NCBI RefSeq assembly: GCF_016219575.1
Contig: NZ_JACRMG010000028.1
Span: 124,001-188,000, forward strand
Length of the DNA stretch: 64,000 nucleotides
Source of the DNA: Bradyrhizobium sp.
Lineage (GTDB): Bacteria; Pseudomonadota; Alphaproteobacteria; Rhizobiales; Xanthobacteraceae
Reading direction: 5' to 3'
The translations under genes and the position numbers were made by a program. The notes beneath the pieces were generated by a model that did no database searches, had not been told where the DNA came from, and saw nothing but the letters and a program-made list of their open reading frames with translations. Position 1 is the first letter of the stretch; the number at the start of each line of letters is the position of its first letter. Below, in pieces: positions 34,071 to 43,408 of this stretch.

Positions 34071-36137
34071 TTAAAGCGCGTGCGCGACCCGCACGCCCTC
34101 CTCGACCGCACGCATCGCGTCGAGTTCGGAAGCCTCCTTGGCGCCGCCGATGACATGCGTCTCGATTCCGGTCTTGAGCAGTTCGGTGAGCATATCGCGG
34201 TTAGATACTTGGCCGGCGCAAACTACGATCGTATCGACCGCGAGCGTACTTGGCTCACCCTCGGCCACGAAATGCAAACCTTGATCGTCGATCCGCTGAT
34301 AGATAACCCCTCCGACAATCTTGACCCCGCGCTTTTCAAGACTGCTACGCAGGATCCAACCAGTCGAGACGCCGAGACCGAGGCCAGGCCGCGTCTTCTT
34401 GCGCTGCAGCATGGTAATTTCGCGCGAACTTGGCTTTGGTGCCAGCGGATCGCCCGATAGCCCTCCAGCTTTCGTAAGGCTGGCATCGACATTCCACTCC
34501 TGCTGAAACTCACGAATATCCATTGCCCGTGATTTTGGCGGTTCATCAGGCTGCGAATGGCAGAGGTATTCGGCGACATCGAAACCGATGCCTCCCGCGC
34601 CGATGATGGCGACTCGCCGTCCCGCGTGGCTTTTGCCACTCAACAAATCGTTGTAGAACACCACCTTGGGATGTTTGATGCCGGGAATCTCCGGCACACG
34701 GGGATGGACGCCGCAGGCGACAACGACAGCATCGAACCGCGCGTCTTTCAGGTCACTAACCGATGGAGCAGAATTCAGCCTGAGATCGACGCCGCCATCG
34801 GCGATTTGGCCGCTGTAATAACTCAGCATTTCGTCGAACTCGACCTTGCCCGGGACTGCTCGGGCAAGGTTGAGTTGCCCGCCTATGCGATCAGCGGCCT
34901 CAAACAGGGTTACCTTGTGCCCGCGTCGGCTGGCTTCCGCGGCAGCTGCGAGACCGCCCGCGCCTGCGCCAATCACTGCGATCCTGCGCGAGGTCTGAGC
35001 CGGGCCGTCCTCAAACTCAGTCTCGCGGCAGGCACGCGGATTAACCAGGCAACTCGCGGTCCGCTCGGAAAAGATCAGGTCGAGGCAGGCCTGATTGCAG
35101 GCAATGCAGATGTTGATTTTGCCGGCGTTGCCCTCCCGCACCTTCCTGGCGAAGTGCGGATCGGCCAGCATCGGGCGGGCCATCGATATTAGATCGCTAT
35201 CCCCCGCCGCCAGAATCTCTTCTGCGGTATCCGGCGTATTAATGCGATTTGATGCCACTACCGGAATCCTGACCGCTTTCTTCAGACGCGATGCCGCAAA
35301 ACGCCATGCGCCGCGCGGAATGACGTAAGCGATCGTGGGAACGCGCGCTTCATGCCAGCCGATACCGGTGTTGAGAATGTCGGCGCCCGCGGCCTCGACC
35401 CGTTGGGCAAGCCGATCAATCTCCTCGCCGGTTGCACCTCCTTCGACGAGGTCCAGCGCCGAGATTCGGTAGACAATGATGAAGTCGTCGCCGGTGGCGC
35501 TTCGCGAGCGTTTGACGAGTTCCACCGCGAGCCGATGGCGGTTCTGCTCCGATCCGCCCCACTCATCGGTACGGTTGTTGGTTCGCACCACCGTGAACTG
35601 ATTAATGAGGTAACCTTCCGATCCCATGATCTCAATGCCATCGAACCCGGCCTCCTTTGCGAGCAGCGCGCAGCGCACGTAATCCGAGATCGTCTGTTCA
35701 ATCTCTGCCCCAGTCATTGCACGCGGGGGAAACCGATTGATGCGGGTGGGGATGTCAGAAGGACCGACGCAGTCCCTTTGCTTGGAATAGCGGCCCGAAT
35801 GCAACACTTGCATGCAGACTTTACCACCGTGCTGATGGACAGCATCAGTGATGCGACGAAGTTCGCGAGCTTGCGCACGTTCGGTCAAAATCGGCCCCCC
35901 AGGCTCAATCAGACCCGCGCTGTTGGGCGCATAACCGCCGGTAATGATGAGTCCTATCTCCCCCTTGGCGCGCTCGGCAAGGAAAACCGCCATCTTGTGC
36001 ACGCCGTTGTCCTCCATATCGAGACGGGTGTGCATCGACCCCATGATCATGCGGTTACGCAACGTGGTCCGCCCTACCTTTAGCGAAGATAGCAAATGAG
36101 GGTAAAGCGATGTTCCGGGGCTGGTCGGCGTCAGCAT
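34071..36137 (-). CDS. fadH: NADPH-dependent 2,4-dienoyl-CoA reductase (FadH-type)
   Basis: A 688-residue protein of the old yellow enzyme/FadH family. The N-terminal TIM barrel binds FMN (RNRMIMGSMHTRLD near 28-41; the MGSEGYLINQFTVVRTNNRT region). The four-Cys cluster for 4Fe-4S is seen in CIACNQACLDLIF and CLVNPRAC (about residues 348-377). The C-terminal FAD/NADPH part begins RRIAVIGAGAGGLAAAAEAS and has a second GxGxxG in RRVAIIGAGGIGFDVAEYL. It reduces 2,4-dienoyl-CoA to enoyl-CoA during unsaturated fatty acid breakdown. It lies opposite the acyl-CoA dehydrogenase at 36227, sharing the operator at 36168-36183. Confidence 0.9.
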   Translation of the reverse strand: MLTPTSPGTSLYPHLLSSLKVGRTTLRNRMIMGSMHTRLDMEDNGVHKMAVFLAERAKGEIGLIITGGYAPNSAGLIEPGGPILTERAQARELRRITDAVHQHGGKVCMQVLHSGRYSKQRDCVGPSDIPTRINRFPPRAMTGAEIEQTISDYVRCALLAKEAGFDGIEIMGSEGYLINQFTVVRTNNRTDEWGGSEQNRHRLAVELVKRSRSATGDDFIIVYRISALDLVEGGATGEEIDRLAQRVEAAGADILNTGIGWHEARVPTIAYVIPRGAWRFAASRLKKAVRIPVVASNRINTPDTAEEILAAGDSDLISMARPMLADPHFARKVREGNAGKINICIACNQACLDLIFSERTASCLVNPRACRETEFEDGPAQTSRRIAVIGAGAGGLAAAAEASRRGHKVTLFEAADRIGGQLNLARAVPGKVEFDEMLSYYSGQIADGGVDLRLNSAPSVSDLKDARFDAVVVACGVHPRVPEIPGIKHPKVVFYNDLLSGKSHAGRRVAIIGAGGIGFDVAEYLCHSQPDEPPKSRAMDIREFQQEWNVDASLTKAGGLSGDPLAPKPSSREITMLQRKKTRPGLGLGVSTGWILRSSLEKRGVKIVGGVIYQRIDDQGLHFVAEGEPSTLAVDTIVVCAGQVSNRDMLTELLKTGIETHVIGGAKEASELDAMRAVEEGVRVAHAL

Positions 36138-36167
36138 GGACTTGCCTCCGTGGCTGGTTGTTAAATT

Positions 36168-36183
36168 TCTAACAGTTGTTAGA
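36168..36183. promoter_or_regulatory. TetR-type operator, site 2
   Basis: TCTAACA-GT-TGTTAGA has perfect half-sites. It lies 31 bp from the fadH start (minus) and 44 bp from the acyl-CoA dehydrogenase start (plus), so it can control both. Confidence 0.8.
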
Positions 36184-36226
36184 CTGAATGCAAGAACTGA
36201 AGATCACCTAGATGGGAGGAATCGCG

Positions 36227-37417
36227 ATGGATTACGCGCTTAGCGAGCAGCAGCAGGCTTTTCAGGAAACCGCGAAGCGTTTCGCGAAGGACAAGCTGGG
36301 CCCCCACTATCAGAGGCGGGCAAGGGAACACCGCATCGATCGTGCCATGCTGAAACAAATGGGGTCACTCGGCCTGATTGGCGCCGATCTGCCGGAAAAA
36401 TACGGCGGCCTTGGCGAGAGCAGCGTGACGGCAGGCATTATTGTCGAGCAGATCGCTTATGGAGACTTCAACGCCAGCTACGTCCAACTTCTGGCGTCAC
36501 TGCTCGGCGGAATGCTCGCAGAGCACGCCTCGCCCGAAATCGCTCAGGAGTGGCTACCGCAAGTGGCCCGGGGTGAGAAGATCATCGGCCTCGGCCTGAC
36601 CGAGCCGCGGGGCGGTTCGGACGCTGCCAACCTCATTTTGCGAGCTGAAAAATCGGGAAATGGCTATCGCCTCAACGGTGAAAAGACTTCCATGAGTTTT
36701 TCAGATCAATGCGACGCAGCAGTCATCTTTGCCCGAACCGGGAAGGTCGAAGACGGCGCACGTGGCGTCAGCGCATTCTTTGTCGATCTGGCGCAGAGCG
36801 GAATCACGCGGACGCATTTTGATGACATCGGTACCAAACCTGTCGGACGCGGCTCGGTGTTCTTCGACGACGTCTTCATTCCGGCCGAGTGCCTGATGGC
36901 AGAGGAGAACAAGGGATTCTCCAAGATCATGTCAGGCTTCGACTATAGCCGTGCCTTGATCGGCCTTGAGTGCATCGGACCTGCCCAGGCTTCGGTCGAT
37001 GAAGCATGGCAATACTCAACCGAAAGGCTCGCCTTCGAGCGGCCGATCGCGCAGTTTCAGGGCGTGAGCTTTCCGCTCGCGGAAGCCGAGACCCAGCTCA
37101 CCATGATGCGGCAGCTTTGCTACTATACGCTTTCGCTCAGAGATCGCGGGCTTGCACATACCGCGGAAGCTGCGATGTGCAAATGGTATGTGCCGAAAGT
37201 GACCTGCGAGATCATCCACCAGTGCCTCCTCACTCACGGCCACTACGGTTACACCACCGATCTGCCGTTTCATCAGCGTTACCTCGACGTGATGGGCCTG
37301 CAAATCGGCGACGGAACCGCACAAATTCAGAAACTTGTCATCGCACGTGAAAAGGTCGGTCGTGTCGCGGTTCAATACGCCAAGCAGCCTTCCGAATTGC
37401 GGCAGATCTCAAAATGA
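36227..37417 (+). CDS. Acyl-CoA dehydrogenase, AliB (cyclohexanecarboxyl-CoA dehydrogenase)-like
   Basis: A 396-residue acyl-CoA dehydrogenase. The start is ATG 36227, supported by GGAGGA at 36215-36220; the upstream ATG at 36212 lies too close to that site. Motifs are LGLTEPRGGSDAANL, FERPIAQFQGVSFPLAEAET and the C-terminal HGHYGYTTDLPFHQRYLDVM followed by GDGTAQIQKLVIAREKVGR. The HYGYTTDLP...DVMGLxIGDGTAQI signature resembles, from memory, AliB of Rhodopseudomonas palustris, which oxidises cyclohexanecarboxyl-CoA. A general branched-chain role is also possible. Confidence 0.8.
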   Translation: MDYALSEQQQAFQETAKRFAKDKLGPHYQRRAREHRIDRAMLKQMGSLGLIGADLPEKYGGLGESSVTAGIIVEQIAYGDFNASYVQLLASLLGGMLAEHASPEIAQEWLPQVARGEKIIGLGLTEPRGGSDAANLILRAEKSGNGYRLNGEKTSMSFSDQCDAAVIFARTGKVEDGARGVSAFFVDLAQSGITRTHFDDIGTKPVGRGSVFFDDVFIPAECLMAEENKGFSKIMSGFDYSRALIGLECIGPAQASVDEAWQYSTERLAFERPIAQFQGVSFPLAEAETQLTMMRQLCYYTLSLRDRGLAHTAEAAMCKWYVPKVTCEIIHQCLLTHGHYGYTTDLPFHQRYLDVMGLQIGDGTAQIQKLVIAREKVGRVAVQYAKQPSELRQISK

Positions 37418-37597
37418 GCGTACCTATCGCCCCCATTGCCATCTCTCGGCGAGACGCGTGCCGCCGTGCGTAGATTTTCGGGCTGGGGCCAATCGGACGA
37501 TTCCGATCGCGCCATCGATAAACTGCGCGCCCAAGTGTCGTGTTCAGCTCGCACCTGGATTCGGCTAGTCAAATCCCGCGGTTTCGTTCGCTCCGGC

Positions 37598-38290
37598 CTA
37601 CTCCCCTGATTGAGGCGCTCCGAAGGCAGCGTCATCTATTAAGACGCCACCAGTATTCAATGTCACCAGCGCGGGATATGCAACGCGAAAGTCCTCAAGC
37701 ATCTTGCCTATCGGAGCGTCGGCGAACCAACCTCGGTCATTGACATATTCCATATGGCGATGATCGCTCGTGTCGAACTCGTGAAACAACGCGTCGGCCG
37801 TACCGTCGAAGATAAGAGGTCGGACTCCAAATCGTTCACATAGCTCCATGTTGAACGCGGGCGTCACTTTGAACATCTTCCTATCGAGCCAAAGCGCGAC
37901 GTAGCCGTGATAAATGAAGAGATCAGTCCCCATTAACTCCGTCAGCTTGGGGGAATTCAGATGGTTGCGAACGTCTGCAAAGCCGATCGCGGCGGGGATT
38001 CCCGCTGCGCGCATGGCGGCCGTCAACAATATTGCCTTCGGAACACAAAACGCCGAAGGCGTTTTGAGAATCTCGCTGGCGCGATAATCGGCTTCGGACA
38101 AACTCACCGCGTAGGGGTCGTATCTGATCTGGTCTCGTACCGCGTTAAATAGGAGGATTGCCTTCTCGGCCGTCGACCGGTCCTGTTTGTCGCCAGCCAC
38201 ACGCGAGACAAACTCTCTAATCGCAGGTGAGTCGCAATCCACGTAATGCGTTGGAGCGAGAAATTCCGCGAGGTCCGGGTTGACTTTCAC
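37598..38290 (-). CDS. Transglutaminase-like domain protein
   Basis: About 230 residues from GTG 38290 (GAGG five bases upstream). Longer in-frame starts (GTG 38314, TTG 38344) would overlap the operator at 38318-38333. The papain-like transglutaminase triad is visible: Cys in SAFCVPKAILLTAAMRAAGI, His in FIYHGYVALWLD and Asp or Asn a few residues later. Such stand-alone domains are often peptidases or amidases. Why one sits in a CoA-catabolism regulon is not clear. It has its own operator just upstream, which suggests it belongs to the same regulon. Confidence 0.75.
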   Translation of the reverse strand: MKVNPDLAEFLAPTHYVDCDSPAIREFVSRVAGDKQDRSTAEKAILLFNAVRDQIRYDPYAVSLSEADYRASEILKTPSAFCVPKAILLTAAMRAAGIPAAIGFADVRNHLNSPKLTELMGTDLFIYHGYVALWLDRKMFKVTPAFNMELCERFGVRPLIFDGTADALFHEFDTSDHRHMEYVNDRGWFADAPIGKMLEDFRVAYPALVTLNTGGVLIDDAAFGAPQSGE

Positions 38291-38317
38291 TTGTGCCTCG
38301 ATTGGTACCTGCACTAA

Positions 38318-38333
38318 CCTAACAGACGTTAGA
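38318..38333. promoter_or_regulatory. TetR-type operator, site 3
   Basis: CCTAACA-GA-CGTTAGA is identical, base for base, to the site at 59771-59786. It lies 28 bp ahead of the preferred start of the transglutaminase-like gene. Confidence 0.75.
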
Positions 38334-38413
38334 AATTGAGGCAAGTCAAATCGGGTTGCGACCGGCGTCCAAAAGATGGATACCTCATTTGTTGTTCCAT
38401 ACGAATAGATTTA

Positions 38414-38429
38414 TCAAACGATTGTTAGA
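38414..38429. promoter_or_regulatory. TetR-type operator, site 4 (one weak half)
   Basis: TCAAACG-AT-TGTTAGA has one perfect and one imperfect half-site. It lies about 167 bp upstream of the CoA synthetase start at 38596 on the plus strand. It is weaker than the other sites. Confidence 0.55.
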
Positions 38430-38595
38430 ATCGATTGAACTCGCAAGACGAGAGCGTTAGCATTAGGCGTCCAGGCTGGACACATGCTTATCGGGCGGGC
38501 CTGTCCACCGTCTCGTGTTCGATCGGGCATGCGTTCCTATCGGCCGGTAAGTCAATCTCGAATTGAACTTGACTGCAAATCAGGGAACGTAGTCG

Positions 38596-40563
38596 ATGAA
38601 TAATCCAACGTCCTATGCATGGACACCTCCGCCGGAGCTAATTGCAACAAGCAATCTGACCGCTTTCCTGCGCGCAACCGGATATGACGATTACGATCAC
38701 CTCGCGTCGAAGGCTGAGGCCGATCCGGCATGGCTAATGGAGGAAGTCTTTAAGTTCTGCGATGTTCGATTCTATCGCAGTTACGACCAAATGTTGGATC
38801 TGTCGCGCGGGCAGCCATGGGCACGCTGGTGCGTCGGCGGGACCACCAACATCGTGCTGAACTGCATTGACAAGCATCGCAGCACGCCCGTATGGGACCA
38901 GACATTTTTGGTCTGGGAGGGTGAAGACAAGCGCGAACAGCGCGCGCTTACCTATCGTGAATTGGACCGCGGCGTCGGACGGCTTGCGCAGGGACTGCGT
39001 GATCTCGGCGTCGGTAAGGGCGATGTGGTCGCTCTCTATTTGCCGAACCTGCCGGAAACCTTTATCGCGTTTTTCGCTGTGCTGAAATTGGGCGCGATCC
39101 TGATGCCGCTGTTCTCCGGCTTCGGTCCGGCTCCCATGCAAACCCGGCTCAACCATGGCGGCGCCAAGGCCGTCATCACCGCGAGCGGGACCTGGCGGCG
39201 GGGCGCTGCGGCACCGCTCAAATCCGTCCTCGACGTCGCGCTCGAATCCTCACCGACAGTGCAGCACGTGATCGTCGTCGATCGTGAAGGCCTTAAGATC
39301 GAAACCCCGATGCGAAAGGGCCGCGATCACTGGTGGCACGATATCGTCATCGGCAAGGACGGCGCTATCGCGACCGCCGAAATGAATGCGGAAGATGCCG
39401 CGATTCTGCTGTACACCTCGGGAACCACCGGCGAACCGAAGGGTTGCGTTTGGACCCATATCAGCTTCATCGGTTCTATGGTCACACGCGACATGATCAT
39501 TTGCGCCGATTTCAAATCATCGGACCGTTTTTTCTTTCTCAGTGACATGGGCTGGATGGTCGGCGCGATGTGCGCATGTATTCCCAGTTTCGCCGGCGCG
39601 AGCCTTCTGATCGCCGAAGGCACGCCGGATTTTCCGGACACCGGACGATTCTGGCGGCTGATCCAGGATCATCGCGTCAGCTATCTCGGAGTATCCCCCA
39701 CCATAGTCCGTAGTTTGATGCGCTATGGAACGCAGGACGTCGAGCGCCACGATCTGTCGAGCCTGCGTATGACCGCGTCGGGCGGCGAGGCATGGACCAA
39801 CGCGCCGTGGCAATGGTTCTTCGAGCATGTCTGCAAGAGAAAGCTTCCAATCATCAACATTTCCGGCGGCACCGAGGTTGGAGGTTGCATCTTCACGGGG
39901 ACGCCGAACCATCCGATGAACCCCGGTTCGTTCTCCCGTCCGGCGCTCGGTGTCGGCGCGGACATCGTGGACATGTCCGGCAAGAGCTTGCCGCCCGGCG
40001 AAGTCGGCGAACTGGTGCTCCGCCAGGCGTCGATCGGATTGACCAAGAGCTTGTGGAAGGCCGATGCGCGCTATGTCGAAAGCTACTGGAGCACGCTTCC
40101 CGGCCTTTGGGTGCATGGCGATTTTGCGATGCGCGGCCATGATGGGCTTTACTATATTCTCGGGCGCTCCGACGACACCATCAAGATTTCAGGCAAGCGG
40201 ACCGGGCCGTCCGAGCTCGAAGGCATTTTGATCGACACCGGCAAGGTCTCCGAGGCGGCGGTGTTCGGTATTCCGCACCCGGTAAAGGGTTCGGCGATCG
40301 TTTGTGCCTGCGTGCTCATGCCAGGTACGAACGTCGAGAGTGAAATTGTCAACGAGCTCTCATCCGCTATCGTGAGCGGCATGGGAGCATCGTACCGGCC
40401 GGAGAAGATAATTTTTGTAGATGATCTGCCTCGAACCCGCAACATGAAGATCATGCGCCGGGTGCTGCGAGCAGTGTTCGAAAGCAAGGATCCCGGCGAT
40501 CTTTCCGCACTCGCCAATCCCGAAGCAGTTGACAGGCTTCGCGAGAAACTTGGCGCCGCATAA
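38596..40563 (+). CDS. Acetyl/acetoacetyl-CoA synthetase-like AMP-forming CoA ligase
   Basis: A 655-residue adenylate-forming enzyme with the N-terminal ACS-type extension (residues about 25-110), typical of acetyl-, propionyl- and acetoacetyl-CoA synthetases. The P-loop-like A3 motif LLYTSGTTGEPKGCVWTH lies near residues 274-291, the A8 region YYILGRSDDTIKISGKRTGP near 516-535, and the catalytic Lys of A10 in RTRNMKIMRRVLRA near the end. It activates a carboxylic acid to its CoA ester. It is the first of two ligase genes in a row; the next starts 99 bp on. Confidence 0.88.
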   Translation: MNNPTSYAWTPPPELIATSNLTAFLRATGYDDYDHLASKAEADPAWLMEEVFKFCDVRFYRSYDQMLDLSRGQPWARWCVGGTTNIVLNCIDKHRSTPVWDQTFLVWEGEDKREQRALTYRELDRGVGRLAQGLRDLGVGKGDVVALYLPNLPETFIAFFAVLKLGAILMPLFSGFGPAPMQTRLNHGGAKAVITASGTWRRGAAAPLKSVLDVALESSPTVQHVIVVDREGLKIETPMRKGRDHWWHDIVIGKDGAIATAEMNAEDAAILLYTSGTTGEPKGCVWTHISFIGSMVTRDMIICADFKSSDRFFFLSDMGWMVGAMCACIPSFAGASLLIAEGTPDFPDTGRFWRLIQDHRVSYLGVSPTIVRSLMRYGTQDVERHDLSSLRMTASGGEAWTNAPWQWFFEHVCKRKLPIINISGGTEVGGCIFTGTPNHPMNPGSFSRPALGVGADIVDMSGKSLPPGEVGELVLRQASIGLTKSLWKADARYVESYWSTLPGLWVHGDFAMRGHDGLYYILGRSDDTIKISGKRTGPSELEGILIDTGKVSEAAVFGIPHPVKGSAIVCACVLMPGTNVESEIVNELSSAIVSGMGASYRPEKIIFVDDLPRTRNMKIMRRVLRAVFESKDPGDLSALANPEAVDRLREKLGAA

Positions 40564-40662
40564 ACCACGGAGAAAATGGCGAGCTGTCGGGCTGGGTGGA
40601 AGCGGACTTTTTACCGGGCCCCGACCCCGGTACTCCAAGGATTTCATAAGGAGAGGCGTACA

Positions 40663-42282
40663 ATGGGGATGGATCCGATCTTGTCAGATCAGCGCAAGCA
40701 AGCGATGCGGGCCGCTGGATTCTGGAGCGATCAAACCTTGCTCGAGTTTTTTTCGAGGCATGCCAGAAACGATCCAGGGCGGCTCGCGGTTGTTGGCTAC
40801 GAAGCTGCGTCCAACCGACGTACGGCGCTGACATACGGCGAACTGCAGCAAGCTGCCGAGCGAACCGCGGCTAATTTGTTGCGGCTTGGTGTCAAGCCTG
40901 GCGAAGTGGTGTCGTATCAGTTGCCGAATTGGTGGCAATTCATGGCTCTTCACCTCGCACTGCTGCGGATCGGCGCGGTCACAAATCCCATCATGCCGAT
41001 TTTCCGCGATCGCGAAATGGAATTCATGCTGACCTTGGCCGAGACGCGCGTGCTGATCGTTCCACAGCGATTTCGCGATTTCGATCACGCCGCAATGGCG
41101 GACCGCCTCAAGGCCAAGGTGCCCACACTTGAGCACGTCGTCATTATCGGTTCGGGCGACAATCAAGACTTCGAGACCGTGCTGAATTCGCCGGGAAAGC
41201 GGGTTGAGGCAGCGACCGCTGCCTCGGCCGATGATGTCGTGCAATTGCTTTATACGTCGGGCACAACAGGTGAGCCCAAGGGGGTGATGCATACAGGCAA
41301 TACGTTGCTGAACAGCGTGCGATATTTTGAGGATCGCGTCCGTCTCACAGCCAACGATGTCGTGCTGATGGCCTCGCCGATGGCCCATCAGACCGGTTTT
41401 CTCGTCGGCCTGCTGCTGCCGCTGTATCTGGGAGGACGGGTCATTCTTCAGGATATCTGGAATCCAGCCAAGGCGGTCGATATTGTCGAGACAGAGCGCG
41501 TGACGATGACCATGGCATCGACGCCGTTTCTGGCGGATTTGACTGCGGAGGCGGAGCGGCGGCCTGAAGCGCTGCGTTCACTGCGCACTTTCGTATCGGC
41601 AGGCGCCCCAATTCCCCGTGTTTTAGTGCGCCAGGCCACACAGAATCTTGGTGCGCACATCGTCTCGGGATGGGGGATGACGGAAAACGGGCTGGTGACG
41701 ACCACCAAGCTCGACGATCCACCGGAAAAAGTCTTCGAGACCGACGGTTGCCCAAGCCAGGGTATGGAAGTCAGGATCGTCGATGGCGGGGGCAAAGTCC
41801 TGCCTCACGATGAAGAAGGGCGCCTACAAGCGAGGGGCCCCGGCACCTTTGTGGGCTACCTCAAGCGGCCGCATCTCTATGCCGTCGATCAGGATGGCTG
41901 GTTTGAGACCGGCGACCTCGCCCGCAAGGACAAGGACGGCTACATTCGTATCACGGGGCGCACCAAGGACATCGTCATCCGCGGCGGCGAGAACGTTCCG
42001 GTGATCGAGATTGAACAACTGATGTATCGCCATCCAGCCGTCCGGGAAGTCGCAATCGTCGGAGTGCCAGATGAACGCTTGGGCGAGCGGGCCTGTGCCT
42101 GTGTCGTGCTGCGCGAGGGAGCATTACTGACGTTAGCTGACGTGATGGCGTATATGGCGGAGAACGCTGTAGCCAAGAACTACTGGCCGGAGCGCATTGA
42201 GGTGCTCGAAGCCTTGCCGAAAACGCCGAGCGGCAAAGTGCAGAAATTCAGGCTTCGCGAGATCGTCAGTTCGATGAAATAA
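40663..42282 (+). CDS. AMP-dependent CoA ligase, AliA (cyclohexanecarboxylate-CoA ligase)-like
   Basis: A 539-residue CoA ligase from ATG 40663, preceded by AAGGAGAGG. The A3 motif is LLYTSGTTGEPKGVMHTGNT, the A5 region SGWGMTENGLVTTT, A8 IRITGRTKDIVIRGGENVPV and A10 LPKTPSGKVQKFRLRE with the catalytic Lys. The N-terminal layout and the PMAHQTGFLVGLLLPLYLGG region resemble, from memory, AliA-type cyclohexanecarboxylate-CoA ligases. It converges with the crotonase gene at 42362. The exact acid is uncertain. Confidence 0.85.
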   Translation: MGMDPILSDQRKQAMRAAGFWSDQTLLEFFSRHARNDPGRLAVVGYEAASNRRTALTYGELQQAAERTAANLLRLGVKPGEVVSYQLPNWWQFMALHLALLRIGAVTNPIMPIFRDREMEFMLTLAETRVLIVPQRFRDFDHAAMADRLKAKVPTLEHVVIIGSGDNQDFETVLNSPGKRVEAATAASADDVVQLLYTSGTTGEPKGVMHTGNTLLNSVRYFEDRVRLTANDVVLMASPMAHQTGFLVGLLLPLYLGGRVILQDIWNPAKAVDIVETERVTMTMASTPFLADLTAEAERRPEALRSLRTFVSAGAPIPRVLVRQATQNLGAHIVSGWGMTENGLVTTTKLDDPPEKVFETDGCPSQGMEVRIVDGGGKVLPHDEEGRLQARGPGTFVGYLKRPHLYAVDQDGWFETGDLARKDKDGYIRITGRTKDIVIRGGENVPVIEIEQLMYRHPAVREVAIVGVPDERLGERACACVVLREGALLTLADVMAYMAENAVAKNYWPERIEVLEALPKTPSGKVQKFRLREIVSSMK

Positions 42283-42361
42283 TTCTCGGCTAACGGCTGC
42301 CGCAAGAAGAAGGCCGGGTGAAATTCCGGCCCCCTTCTGAGATGACCGCCGCGCGCGAAAA

Positions 42362-43171
42362 TCAGAGCGGGCAATCCTGCGGAAACACCGGCTTGCGTTT
42401 TTCGAGATGGGACGCCAATCCCTCGCGCGCCTCGGCGCCGGTGAAACCCAAAATCTCAAGCGCGGTCGAGGTATCGAACAGCGGACCATTGACGCGCAGC
42501 CAGTTGTTAAGAGCGTACTTGGTCCAACGGATCGCGCTTTGCGCGCCGCTAGAAAGCTCCTCGGCCGTCTCGATCGCTATCCTCTGCAAGTCCGCGTCTT
42601 CGACGCATAGCGACACCAGACCGATCCGCTCAGCTTCTTCGCCGGACAGTGGCTTGCAGGTCAGCAGGTAATATTTTGCTTTTGCAAGGCCGCACAATAA
42701 CGGCCAGATGATGCAAGCGACATCGCCCGCCGCGACGCCAAGCCGCGTATGACCATCGACGATGCGCGCGGACTTTCCACAAATCGAGATATCGGCCAGG
42801 ATTCCGACGACGAGACCTGCACCGACGGCGACGCCGTTGATCGCCGAGATGATCGGCTTGTTGCAATTGATAACGTTATAAACGAGATCCTTGGCCTCCT
42901 TCCAGGTCGACATCCGTGCGACCGGGTTGTCTAGAATACTCTTGATCAGCTCGAAATCGCCCCCCGCCGAAAAGGCTTTGCCAGCTCCGGTCACGATGAC
43001 CGCGTTGACATCTGGATCGTCGTTGATGTCACGCCAGATATTGGTGAGCTGAGTGTGGGTCTCGGCGTCGACCGAATTGTAGGTCTCGGGCCGGTCGAAT
43101 GTGAGCCGGAGAACCCGCTTGGACGGATAGTCGAGCTTCAATTTGGTATAAGCAGCATAACGATTGGACAT
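42362..43171 (-). CDS. Enoyl-CoA hydratase/isomerase family protein
   Basis: A 269-residue crotonase-fold protein starting MSNRYAAYTKLKLDYPSKRV at ATG 43171, with GAAGGGAAG upstream. Motifs are RLTFDRPETYNSVDAETHTQ, VTGAGKAFSAGGDFELIKS and KPIISAINGVAVGAGLVVGI. The usual Glu residues are not obvious: the region GHTRLGVAAGDVACIIWPLL has no E at the expected positions, so it may be a different crotonase reaction. It is divergent from the CoA ligase at 43409, with operator site 5 in between. Confidence 0.85.
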   Translation of the reverse strand: MSNRYAAYTKLKLDYPSKRVLRLTFDRPETYNSVDAETHTQLTNIWRDINDDPDVNAVIVTGAGKAFSAGGDFELIKSILDNPVARMSTWKEAKDLVYNVINCNKPIISAINGVAVGAGLVVGILADISICGKSARIVDGHTRLGVAAGDVACIIWPLLCGLAKAKYYLLTCKPLSGEEAERIGLVSLCVEDADLQRIAIETAEELSSGAQSAIRWTKYALNNWLRVNGPLFDTSTALEILGFTGAEAREGLASHLEKRKPVFPQDCPL

Positions 43172-43301
43172 CGGCTTCCCTTCTGGACACTTGATTTGCT
43201 TGGTCGGGTTAAATCTTACAGGGGATGACGATGCATATCGCAGTCGGCAGATTTCTCCTGCCTTCCGATACGTCCTCGCCACGAACCTGCTATGAATTCA
43301 T

Positions 43302-43317
43302 TCGAACAGATGTTAGA
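43302..43317. promoter_or_regulatory. TetR-type operator, site 5
   Basis: TCGAACA-GA-TGTTAGA has one perfect half and one with a single change. It lies 92 bp upstream of the ligase GTG start (43409) and 131 bp from the crotonase start (43171). The site supports placing the ligase start at 43409 rather than at an upstream ATG at 43292. Confidence 0.7.
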
Positions 43318-43408
43318 ATTTAAAACCGATCGGGAAAGGCTGCAAGCTTATACTTTTCAATTGAGGCCGTCGTCGGGGGCGGCGAGAGCAAGATTCGGAG
43401 GATTTGCC

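Larger units (their letters stand above)
38291..38595. other. Divergent regulatory region with two operator-like sites
   Basis: About 305 bp between the transglutaminase-like gene (minus) and the CoA synthetase gene (plus). It has no gene of its own. It carries operator sites 3 (38318-38333) and 4 (38414-38429), one near each gene, and no other obvious structure. Confidence 0.6.
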
